Source of the DNA: an uncultured Pseudomonadota bacterium
GTDB lineage: Bacteria > Pseudomonadota > Gammaproteobacteria > Burkholderiales > SCOH01
NCBI GenBank assembly: GCA_937863215.1
Contig: CALMFQ010000207.1
Location: 1 to 5,352, forward strand
Direction: 5' to 3'
Length of the DNA stretch: 5,352 bases
Part shown: in pieces, positions 1 to 5,352 of the stretch
Layout: every line of letters starts with the position of its first letter
Numbering within the stretch: the first letter of the stretch is position 1
Notes under the pieces: generated by a model
Database searches by the model: none
The model's input: only the letters and a program-made list of their open reading frames with translations
What the model was told of the DNA's origin: nothing
Position numbers and translations under genes: made by a program

Positions 1-817
1 GTTCGTCCGGCAGATTCACACCAAGTACGTCACGCCGCACCTGTGCCGCGTCGAAGGCGTCCCGCAGCGCCTGCCGTTTCTTCTCCGCGTCGGCGGCCGG
101 ATCCTGCAGCCGGCGGGGCACAAATTGCAAATAGGCCTTGTCGAGCGTCCTGGCATCGTATTTGGCCCGGTTTGCCTGCAGGATTTCCGCGCCCCAGGAA
201 CTCTCGATGCGTTTGTCGTCCACCCCCAGCTCGCGCAGCAACGAATACAAATGGAGGTCCGAATTTTTAACGCGGAATCGAAACTGCCCGGATTCCGGTT
301 CCAGCGCTGTACGAAACCGAGCGCCTGTTCCTGGTTTGGTGTTGAATTGCGTTTCCAGTATGCCGTTGTTCTGGATTCGAGTATACGGGCCGGGTACCAA
401 GCGGAGCTGGTTGATCGGTGCGTACTCGGACCCGCCATGAATATACGTGCCGCGTTCCGTCAGGTACGGCACTCGTGCCAATGTCATGTGCTTTTGATCC
501 AGCAATTCGCCAGTAGTCGAATCGTAAAGCTCCAGCCGTCCCCGTAACCGCCGGGCCAGATAACGATTTTCCATCAGCGCCCTACCCTGCTCCTTTTTCG
601 ACACTGTGTCAGGTCCATCGTAGTCAACATCCTTCAGCTCCACCCTGACGCCGCCGAATTCCTGTGGAAACACGCGCGTCATCTCATGCTTGACCGAATC
701 GAAAATACTCTGACGCAATGCGTGATTATCCTCTGGGTCGCGCAGCTTCACGCCCGCTGGAAATATTTCCTGCAGAGGTTTGGGTGATGCTGGGGTTGCA
801 ACCTGGGGGACTGTCAT
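1..817 (-). CDS. RNA polymerase beta-subunit-like protein (RpoB-like), N-terminal part, runs off the left edge
   Basis: The minus-strand frame is open from the ATG at 817-815 to the window edge, giving 272 codons with no stop; the 3' part lies outside. Residues 116-145 closely match the beta-subunit protrusion. VPYLTERGTYIHGGSEY followed by NQLRLVPGPY corresponds to bacterial RpoB IPLMTDNGTFVINGTERV followed by SQLHRSPGVF. The strand before it (RLRGRLELYDSTTGELLDQK, 91-110) fits the RpoB segment leading into this motif. DLHLYSLLRELGVDD (187-201) fits the RpoB ILRALNYTTEQI helix region. These assignments come from remembered RpoB sequence, not an alignment. In cellular RpoB a large lobe insertion follows; here residues 215-272 (charged, KAYLQFVPRRL then AEKKRQALRDAF) look unlike it. 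The protein is too divergent for a host rpoB and fits a phage or mobile-element core RNA polymerase subunit. The gene follows a terminator, so it probably has its own promoter. There is no clear Shine-Dalgarno site before the ATG; a GTG at codon 23 is a weaker alternative start. Confidence 0.87.
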   Translation of the reverse strand, partial: MTVPQVATPASPKPLQEIFPAGVKLRDPEDNHALRQSIFDSVKHEMTRVFPQEFGGVRVELKDVDYDGPDTVSKKEQGRALMENRYLARRLRGRLELYDSTTGELLDQKHMTLARVPYLTERGTYIHGGSEYAPINQLRLVPGPYTRIQNNGILETQFNTKPGTGARFRTALEPESGQFRFRVKNSDLHLYSLLRELGVDDKRIESSWGAEILQANRAKYDARTLDKAYLQFVPRRLQDPAADAEKKRQALRDAFDAAQVRRDVLGVNLPDE

Positions 818-837
818 GTGGCACCATACTGGAAGGC

Positions 838-851
838 TGGCAGAGATGCCA
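838..851 (-). promoter_or_regulatory. Small leader hairpin upstream of the RpoB-like gene
   Basis: On the minus strand TGGCA, a TCTC loop and TGCCA form a perfect 5-bp stem in the 39-base stretch between the terminator and the RpoB-like start codon. A second copy of the same arm lies at 819-823 and could pair with 847-851 instead. The pentamer TATGG also occurs twice in this leader, starting at 853 and 828 on the minus strand (25 bp apart). No convincing sigma70 -35/-10 pair is visible, so a regulatory role is only a possibility; the stem is short enough to be chance. Confidence 0.2.
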
Positions 852-856
852 TAGCG

Positions 857-888
857 AAAAAATGACGGAGATGTTCTCTCCGCCATTT
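857..888 (-). terminator. Rho-independent terminator between the 264-aa gene and the RpoB-like gene
   Basis: Read on the minus strand, TGGCGGAGA (885-877), a GAACA loop and TCTCCGTCA (871-863) form a 9-bp stem with one G-T wobble. It is followed directly by six T residues (862-857). Three A residues before the stem (888-886) can pair with the first three T residues, lengthening it to 12 bp. This is a textbook intrinsic terminator, 18 bases past the stop codon of the 264-aa gene. It would end transcription of the upstream unit or attenuate read-through into the RpoB-like gene. On the plus strand the T run is only three long, so it is probably not bidirectional. Confidence 0.85.
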
Positions 889-905
889 CGTGATCCCCCG
901 GGAGG

Positions 906-1700
906 CTACACCTCGTGAGGGATCAATGTGGTTGCGTGTCGATGAATTGATTTGCGCAATCCATCGAGACTTCCGTCCAGCCTGTACACGCCATCGCGCG
1001 GCTGGACTTCCAATGCGGACCGCTCCTTAACGGGCAGTCCACAGCCTATCTGGCGAATATCACGCTCGTCCAGCATTTCGGCCAGAGTGCGTCGCCCGAT
1101 GGCCCCCACGCCCGTATCCGCTTCAGTGCCGATCATGACCTGAAACTTCAGATCCGTGACTTTCTGCACCTGCGCGCCCTCCGCCACCAGCAAATCGCCG
1201 GCAGTGTTGTGGGCGTAGAAGAGCGGTACCATCTGACCATGGAAAGTCGGAACGGTGTCGCGCTCCAATTGTCTGCCTATGCTCTCCCCGTATGTGAAAA
1301 GCCAGTCTGACAGCTTTACCTGTCTGTACTCCGCGGTACTGCCGCCGCTTTGAGACTGTCCCAGAAATCCCGTCGGGGAAATACCGGGACGCATGATGCA
1401 GACAAAACCCTTGGCGCGTGCGGTAGGGGCGAGCTGATAATCGATGGTCAGCTTGCCGTTGGCTTTGAATACCATCGGTATGGGTTCGCCGTTTTCCTGC
1501 GTAAACCCATCGCCTCCATCCTCCACCTCAATGGCAGTTATCCGCCACTGAATGTCAGCTGCTGGCATCCATTGGTCGACAGGATCCTGCCCGCCGAACA
1601 AGGTATGCTTGAACCCGCGACGCTGTACCCACGCAGGAGCGCCTCCTCCGACCGGCAGCCTGACGCCGTTGGCAAACAATCCGGACGAGATCAGGATCAT
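906..1700 (-). CDS. Unknown 264-aa protein, translationally coupled to the membrane-protein gene
   Basis: The gene starts at ATG 1700-1698, overlapping the TGA of the membrane-protein gene in an ATGA junction, and ends at TAG 908-906 just before the terminator. I do not recognise the family. The N-terminus (MILISSGLFANGVRLPVGGG) is mildly hydrophobic but has no positively charged n-region or cleavage motif, so I do not call a signal peptide. The protein is rich in Gly, with low-complexity turns at DGGDG (61-65) and GQSQSGGST (114-122), alternating with short strand-like stretches such as WRITAIEVE (52-60) and KLTIDYQLA (83-91). This suggests a mostly beta protein. Only two cysteines are present (101 and 220) and no nucleotide-binding motif. 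It has no good Shine-Dalgarno site, which fits coupling to the gene before it. A structural or membrane-associated role is conceivable but unproven. The open frame, coupling and terminator make it a real gene. Confidence 0.85.
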   Translation of the reverse strand: MILISSGLFANGVRLPVGGGAPAWVQRRGFKHTLFGGQDPVDQWMPAADIQWRITAIEVEDGGDGFTQENGEPIPMVFKANGKLTIDYQLAPTARAKGFVCIMRPGISPTGFLGQSQSGGSTAEYRQVKLSDWLFTYGESIGRQLERDTVPTFHGQMVPLFYAHNTAGDLLVAEGAQVQKVTDLKFQVMIGTEADTGVGAIGRRTLAEMLDERDIRQIGCGLPVKERSALEVQPRDGVYRLDGSLDGLRKSIHRHATTLIPHEV

Positions 1701-2092
1701 TTTAACCGAGAGCGCGTCTGGCTACCCAACACGATGGCGTAGGCCCCGACCAGACAGGTCAGGAAACCAATCACCCCGGAAAACAATGCCTCCAGGATTG
1801 GCAGCATGATGCACGCCAGAGCGCCCAACACTACTGCCTCCGCCCATGCAGCTGCGTTCTTCGTGTCCTTGCCGGACAACACACCTACCAGGACACCGAT
1901 GCCCAGCAGGATGTAACGCAACTGCCATGCGACCACGCAGGCAATACCTGCGATGATCGCGCCTGTTAAAAGGAGCGCACCGAAAATGATGCGATCCCTG
2001 TACTTTATCCACCAAGATTGCCTGCAGAGAGGAACCTCCTCAGCGACCTTGGTGACTTCAGGTATGCTGTTCACAAAAATATATGACAGCAA
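1697..2092 (-). CDS. Small integral membrane protein, about four transmembrane segments
   Basis: This 131-aa protein has hydrophobic stretches at about residues 35-56 (IIFGALLLTGAIIAGIACVV), 58-73, 85-101 and 102-123. They are separated by a short charged loop (GKDTKN, 74-79), and the C-terminus is basic (RSRLK). A pair of tryptophans and basic residues (WWIKYRDR, 27-34) precedes the first segment, as at a membrane interface. The frame's first usual start codon is TTG at 2092-2090; a GTG at codon 7 (2074-2072) is an alternative. Neither has a strong Shine-Dalgarno site, so the true start is uncertain. The gene begins 20 bases after the 192-aa gene and ends in an ATGA overlap with the 264-aa gene, so those two are probably made together. 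Candidate roles include a holin-like or other inner-membrane phage protein, but size and segment number alone do not decide this. Confidence 0.82.
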   Translation of the reverse strand: MLSYIFVNSIPEVTKVAEEVPLCRQSWWIKYRDRIIFGALLLTGAIIAGIACVVAWQLRYILLGIGVLVGVLSGKDTKNAAAWAEAVVLGALACIMLPILEALFSGVIGFLTCLVGAYAIVLGSQTRSRLK

Positions 2093-2112
2093 TTGGACTA
2101 CAATTGCGGCAC

Positions 2113-2691
2113 CTACGCGCCTGAATCCGGGCGCGGGATATTGATCACAATGACCTGTCCGGTAACCGACTCGATTTGGCCGATACCGCCCAGATCAGTT
2201 TCGGGCAGCAGTTGATCCGCGGACAATGCGTTGATGGCCGCATACAGCGCCGGAAACTGCGTGTGCAGCATGTAGGGTGCGCATTTCGCCAGACCGGATT
2301 GGAACGTATCGACCGATAGAGAACCGTTGAGTGGATCGACGCGAACGGCCACCGTTTCCAGGTCCTGCATCTCGGTTGGGTACATGCGCGCCATAAACTC
2401 CAGCACCGGATACGAATCCAGAGCCAGCAAATTGTTGGCGGCATCCAAATGCAGGATGAAGCGATGCTGGTATTTACCGGCAGCGCCTTTGACAAAAGAT
2501 TCGGATGTGCCGATTTTCGGCACCATGCTGGGTGGCACGAACGGAGCCGGAGTGACGATACGTCCATCGGGCTTCACAGCCTCGAGCGTACGCGCGGCCG
2601 GATCGTTGGCAGCTCGGTTGATGTCGATTTTGACCGGCTTGATGTTGGCCGCAATGATGCGGCTGTGTGAGGCGACTTGTGGTTTGTTCAT
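2113..2691 (-). CDS. Unknown 192-aa soluble protein
   Basis: The gene starts at ATG 2691-2689, six bases after the stop of the zinc-ribbon gene, and ends with TAG 2115-2113. No Shine-Dalgarno consensus is visible in the bases before the ATG. I do not recognise the family. Residues 1-65 are rich in Pro, Ala and basic residues and contain PAPFVPPSMVPKIG (48-61), which looks extended or disordered. Residues 70-190 look folded, alternating strands and helices: YQHRFILHLDAANNLLAL (74-91), ETVAVRVDPLNGSLSVDTF (112-130), then a helical stretch around FPALYAAINALSADQLLP. The C-terminus is strand-like (GQVIVINIPRP). There is no nucleotide-binding motif and no transmembrane segment, and the single cysteine (137) argues against metal binding. 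Position within the helicase unit suggests a DNA-metabolism accessory or a virion component, without proof. Confidence 0.85.
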   Translation of the reverse strand: MNKPQVASHSRIIAANIKPVKIDINRAANDPAARTLEAVKPDGRIVTPAPFVPPSMVPKIGTSESFVKGAAGKYQHRFILHLDAANNLLALDSYPVLEFMARMYPTEMQDLETVAVRVDPLNGSLSVDTFQSGLAKCAPYMLHTQFPALYAAINALSADQLLPETDLGGIGQIESVTGQVIVINIPRPDSGA

Positions 2692-2697
2692 GGTGAA

Positions 2698-3141
2698 TTA
2701 TTTTCCGAAGCGTTGCTTGTCCCAGAGTGTCTTCTCCACGATAGGACTCCTGTCAATTCCCTTCTTGCAGCTGGAACACTCAAGCGTGTGGTAGATACCA
2801 CCAGGCTCATAACGAAATCCGGATTTATCCTGATGTGGAGCAAGCCTGATTATTTCAGTCCGGCATGTAGCGCAAATGACAGTGGCCAGCCGTTCCCATT
2901 GAGAATACCTGACCGGGCACTGTCGGCATACAGCTTCGCGAAATTCCACGCCAGACTTTGAGCGCTTCGTGGGAAAATCAGCCAGATCTCGTTTCTCGCC
3001 GCACAGGCACTTGCGGTCAAATATGTCAGGAGCCACCGGCGCCATCATGGGAGCTGGTGGCAGCATCTGTACATAACGGATGAGCGCATCGGCCTGCTGC
3101 TGAGACCATGCGGTACGGACGGCTGTGGGATCGTGGCTCAT
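2698..3141 (-). CDS. Putative zinc-binding protein with four cysteine pairs, coupled to the RecQ-like helicase
   Basis: This 147-aa protein has its ATG (3141-3139) overlapping the helicase TGA as ATGA, and stops at TAA 2700-2698. Eight cysteines fall in four pairs: C45/C47 (KCLCGEK), C72/C75 (CRQC), C90/C93 (CATC) and C122/C125 (CSSC). The spacing suggests two zinc sites. The first resembles the treble-clef or HNH-associated pattern, a Cys pair, a DFP-type stretch, basic residues, then CxxC. The second is a ribbon with 28 residues between knuckles. I see no HNH catalytic histidine cluster, so a nuclease is not supported. The first 40 residues are Pro/Ala/Met-rich and probably a flexible linker after a helix. 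The protein is likely to bind DNA, RNA or a protein partner. Coupling to the helicase gene suggests stoichiometric production and perhaps joint action. The start has no Shine-Dalgarno site and relies on the overlap. Confidence 0.88.
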   Translation of the reverse strand: MSHDPTAVRTAWSQQQADALIRYVQMLPPAPMMAPVAPDIFDRKCLCGEKRDLADFPTKRSKSGVEFREAVCRQCPVRYSQWERLATVICATCRTEIIRLAPHQDKSGFRYEPGGIYHTLECSSCKKGIDRSPIVEKTLWDKQRFGK

Positions 3142-4856
3142 GTCTGATCGTCGATCTGATGCTGCACCCGGAAATATTTTTCCAGATAGTCATGCTTTTG
3201 CTCGTCACGCAGGCCGCAATATGTGATGACCTGTTTGAGCTTCGTCTCAGCCCGCTCAGCTTTGATACGCAGCCGATCAAAATCAATGGCTGAAATATCC
3301 CGTGACAAAATCTGCGTAGATGACCCGACGAACGGTGGTACGTACTGGATAAGTCCGGCACTGGATAGCGAGCGCAACCAAGTCCGGATAGTGCTCTCGA
3401 CTCGGTCGGTAGCATCCACCAGATCCTTCAAATCAAACTGGTAGGCCCCATTTGCCTGGCGCTCTACACGCGGCAGACTCTTGATGGTATCACGCAGCAT
3501 TTCGTACTTGGGATCCGAGCTATCCATCCCATCCGTGAAGCGTACCGTGGCGATCAGTTCATGCGATTTGACGCGAGCAATCAAGCCGGCGCCCTCCAGA
3601 ACCTGCATGACCGCGCTCAAATTCCCGTTACGCTTTTCCCGCTTGTCTGGGAAAGCTCGGTCGAGAATATCCGCCAGGGTCATGCGCAGCAGACCGGCCG
3701 AGTTTGCATGCTTGTCCAGAACGGCAAATACCCGTCTGATTATTTTCTCGGACGGGTTGTCGCCCTCGATGAAGAACCGCTGGGTGTTGATGGACTGCGC
3801 ATCCAGGAAGGTCACGCACTGACATTCGCAACCGTTACGACCGCCACGTCCCAATTCCTGTGTGAGCGCATCCAGTGTCCCCGGAATATTGCGATGGATG
3901 ACAGCCCCGATATTTGCCTTGTCGACCCCCATGCCGAACGCATTGGTGGCGACGACGCACTTTACCTCGTCATCCATAAAGGCATCCTGCTGAGTGGATC
4001 TGGTGTGATCCGGCAGATCGCCATGATAAATGCCTACCTCGCCGTGCACGTAATTGGACAGTACGTTCTGCAGTTCGTTGGCTGCCTTCACGGTCGAGCA
4101 GTACACAATGGCCGGGCCCGGAGATGCATTGATGATCTCGCCGATATCGGCCACGCAGTTGAAATCAGCCGAGCGTAGCTTCAAATTGGTACGCCGGTAG
4201 AAGTAGCAGACCTTGACGGCCCGCGGCATACAGAGAATGCGCCGAACATCCTTCTCGATATCGGGCGGGCAGGTAGCCGTAAGGGCCAAAGCCACCTTGG
4301 GCTGGAATTCATTGATGAATTTGCCGATCAGATAATACGACGCACGAAAACCATCAGCCCACTGCGAAGCCGTATGAGCTTCGTCGGTGACGACCATGTC
4401 TGGCTTCCTCTGTCGCATTATTTCCCTGAAGTCATCCCGCTTCAAGCGCTCCGGGGCGCAATACAGCAAGTCCAGATCCCCGCGAATCCAGTCGTTGATG
4501 TACTGCTGCCCGATCGCCGTATTGGATGAATTGACCATGCCGGCGCGAATGCCTTTGCGTTGCAGGCTCTGCACCTGGTCGCGCTGCAAAGAAATCAGCG
4601 GCGATATGACCAGAGTCTTCCATTCGCACGCAATGGTGGGGATGATGAAGCACGCCGATTTACCGCAGCCAGTCGGCAATATGCCCAACGTATCCAGACC
4701 GCCCAGCACAGAACTGATCATCGTATCCTGTCCTGGGCGTAGCGCTTTGAACCCGACAATATCGAGCGCCATGGGCAGTCGGGCTGACGCCCGAGCATAC
4801 AGCACCGGATCAAACTGATTTACGCGTGTGAGTTCCTCGGTGGTCGTGGTGCTCAT
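3138..4856 (-). CDS. recQ: RecQ-family ATP-dependent DNA helicase (3'-5' superfamily 2), zinc-hairpin cysteines lost
   Basis: This 572-aa protein carries the full RecQ core. Motif 0 is F36...RPGQ43; Walker A is GILPTGCGKS (58-67, K66). Motif Ia is VISPLISLQRDQ (83-94); motif II is DEAH (158-161). The RecQ aromatic loop follows (ASQWADGFR, Q165, W166). Motif III is ALTAT (191-195), motif IV AIVYCST (249-255), and motif V is within ATNAFGMGVDKANI (303-316). Motif VI is QELGRGGRNG (333-342), with arginines 337 and 340. Two winged-helix-like regions (about 365-435 and 450-510) follow, then a helical hairpin YCGLRDEQKHDYLEKYF (546-562). That hairpin aligns with the RecQ zinc-binding hairpin (Y..CR...L..YFGE) but keeps at most one cysteine. 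There is no HRDC domain. The ATG at 4856 is chosen over an upstream in-frame start at 4994 because it makes an ATGA overlap with the preceding gene and has GAG close upstream. It probably unwinds DNA during replication or recombination of the element. Confidence 0.96.
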   Translation of the reverse strand: MSTTTTEELTRVNQFDPVLYARASARLPMALDIVGFKALRPGQDTMISSVLGGLDTLGILPTGCGKSACFIIPTIACEWKTLVISPLISLQRDQVQSLQRKGIRAGMVNSSNTAIGQQYINDWIRGDLDLLYCAPERLKRDDFREIMRQRKPDMVVTDEAHTASQWADGFRASYYLIGKFINEFQPKVALALTATCPPDIEKDVRRILCMPRAVKVCYFYRRTNLKLRSADFNCVADIGEIINASPGPAIVYCSTVKAANELQNVLSNYVHGEVGIYHGDLPDHTRSTQQDAFMDDEVKCVVATNAFGMGVDKANIGAVIHRNIPGTLDALTQELGRGGRNGCECQCVTFLDAQSINTQRFFIEGDNPSEKIIRRVFAVLDKHANSAGLLRMTLADILDRAFPDKREKRNGNLSAVMQVLEGAGLIARVKSHELIATVRFTDGMDSSDPKYEMLRDTIKSLPRVERQANGAYQFDLKDLVDATDRVESTIRTWLRSLSSAGLIQYVPPFVGSSTQILSRDISAIDFDRLRIKAERAETKLKQVITYCGLRDEQKHDYLEKYFRVQHQIDDQT

Positions 4857-5278
4857 TTTTCTCGAAAGCTGGCGAACGGTTGCTTCAATTCGATCAGAAC
4901 GTAGTCGGGTTCGTCCGACCTGCCGTACATGTCTGCTCCGGCGCCGTATTTTTTGCAGAATTCCCGTGACACCACCATGTATGATTTCACCCATACGGGC
5001 TGCGTGACGTCGAATTTTGCATCAGCTGATGCGCAGATGCTCAACACATCGTAGTAGCGTAGTGGTCGTCCTGCCGACAGCGTATCGATGACGCTAGGAT
5101 TGAGCAAGTCCACCAGCAGATCGGTTGGTCGGGTGGCAGGTCCGGTGGGAATGACGCACGCCATCTCGTAATGCTCGTCAAAGACATGCATGCCGACAGG
5201 CGGCGCCGAACTGAAGCGCTGCATGTATTCATACCATATCACGGCACTCGCAGGTTTTACTCGGTTTTTATCCGCCAT
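4853..5278 (-). CDS. Unknown 141-aa protein upstream of the helicase
   Basis: The gene is read from ATG 5278-5276 to TGA 4855-4853, which overlaps the helicase ATG by four bases. The frame stays open upstream, with a TTG at 5305, but the ATG is preferred because it has GGA five bases upstream and the added residues look like shadow sequence. I do not recognise the family. The protein appears to be one soluble alpha/beta domain: an N-terminal helix (SAVIWYEYMQRF, 11-22), a loop with FDEHYEMACVIPTGP (33-47), a helix LLVDLLNPSVIDTL (54-67), and two strand-like stretches (VWVKSYMVVS, 95-104; PDYVLIELKQP, 124-134). Its three cysteines (41, 82 and 108) form no metal motif. No transmembrane or nucleotide-binding signature is present. 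Coupling to the helicase suggests a function in the same process, such as a single-strand DNA or replication accessory protein, but that is only context. Confidence 0.82.
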   Translation of the reverse strand: MADKNRVKPASAVIWYEYMQRFSSAPPVGMHVFDEHYEMACVIPTGPATRPTDLLVDLLNPSVIDTLSAGRPLRYYDVLSICASADAKFDVTQPVWVKSYMVVSREFCKKYGAGADMYGRSDEPDYVLIELKQPFASFREK

Positions 5279-5352
5279 GAGTCCAAGGATAATGCTGCTA
5301 CGCAACGATGAGCTGAATCGAACATCGAGCCTGCAACCAGATTGAATTGTCC
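5279..5352 (-). other. Right-edge stretch, possibly the 3' end of an upstream minus-strand gene
   Basis: These 74 bases precede the 141-aa gene, and all three minus-strand frames enter open from the window edge. One ends at TAG 5300-5298, 19 bases before the next start. A second continues to TAA 5259-5257, overlapping the next gene by 22 bases. The third is in frame with the 141-aa gene itself. Given the tight packing elsewhere, an upstream gene most likely ends here, but too little is visible to choose a frame. No promoter or terminator is evident. Confidence 0.3.

Noticed and set aside
16..438. Minus-strand 140-codon open frame overlapping the RpoB-like gene
   Set aside because: It lies in another frame of the RpoB-like gene, whose own frame is open for the full 817 bases and has recognisable beta motifs. 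The product is rich in Arg, Cys, Ser and Thr, as expected of a shadow frame.
125..547. Plus-strand 140-codon open frame
   Set aside because: It is antisense to the RpoB-like gene and gives no recognisable protein; all well-supported genes are on the minus strand.
718..918. Plus-strand 66-codon open frame across the terminator region
   Set aside because: It crosses the terminator hairpin and the 5' end of the RpoB-like gene and has no protein-like features.
1350..1742. Plus-strand 130-codon open frame
   Set aside because: It is antisense to the 264-aa gene, which is supported by start/stop coupling and the downstream terminator.
2698..3141. HNH or endonuclease VII-type nuclease
   Set aside because: The cysteine pairs resemble those found around HNH cores, but the catalytic histidine/asparagine arrangement is not visible, so only zinc binding is claimed.
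3561..4178. Plus-strand 205-codon open frame
   Set aside because: It lies antisense to the helicase motor region, where the minus-strand motifs are unmistakable.
4857..4994. 46-codon N-terminal extension of the helicase
   Set aside because: It would overlap the 141-aa gene heavily. The extension is Arg-rich shadow sequence, and the ATG at 4856 gives the ATGA junction and the usual distance to motif 0.
5279..5305. TTG start extending the 141-aa protein by nine residues
   Set aside because: An ATG with a better-placed GGA lies at 5278, and the extra residues show no conserved character.
1..5352. tRNA genes, CRISPR arrays, insertion sequences, long repeats
   Set aside because: No cloverleaf, regularly spaced repeat, transposase frame or long terminal inverted repeat was seen by reading; no computational search could be run.

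Overview
The window is a compact run of genes all read on the minus strand (right to left). Three of the five internal gene junctions are 4-bp ATGA stop/start overlaps, and the longest non-coding gap is 88 bp. GC is moderately high (estimated by eye). Most proteins match no family I recognise. The dense packing, the absence of housekeeping neighbours, and a divergent RNA polymerase beta-like gene beside a RecQ-type helicase suggest a large phage, prophage or other mobile element of a bacterium, probably Gram-negative. That attribution is inference: no capsid, tail, terminase, replication-initiation or partition gene is visible, and the host cannot be named.

In transcription order from the right edge: (1) 5279-5352 probably holds the tail of an upstream gene but cannot be resolved. 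(2) 5278-4853 encodes a 141-aa unknown protein. (3) 4856-3138 encodes a 572-aa RecQ-family DNA helicase with all core motifs; its C-terminal zinc-binding hairpin has lost its cysteines, and it has no HRDC domain. (4) 3141-2698 encodes a 147-aa protein with eight cysteines in four pairs, likely binding two zinc ions. (5) 2691-2113 encodes a 192-aa unknown soluble protein. (6) 2092-1697 encodes a 131-aa membrane protein with about four transmembrane segments and an apparent TTG start. (7) 1700-906 encodes a 264-aa unknown protein coupled to the membrane-protein gene. (8) A strong intrinsic terminator at 857-888 closes this unit. (9) From 817 to the left edge runs the N-terminal 272 codons of a multisubunit-type RNA polymerase beta (RpoB-like) protein. 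It is easy to miss because it has no stop codon inside the window.

The arrangement reads as one co-transcribed unit (141-aa gene, helicase, zinc protein, 192-aa protein, membrane protein, 264-aa protein) ending at the terminator, followed by a separately controlled RNA polymerase gene. The helicase would act in DNA replication or recombination, and the polymerase in transcription of the element. The unknown genes may be partners of either, but nothing in their sequence proves it. Clear Shine-Dalgarno sites are scarce; most starts seem to rely on translational coupling.
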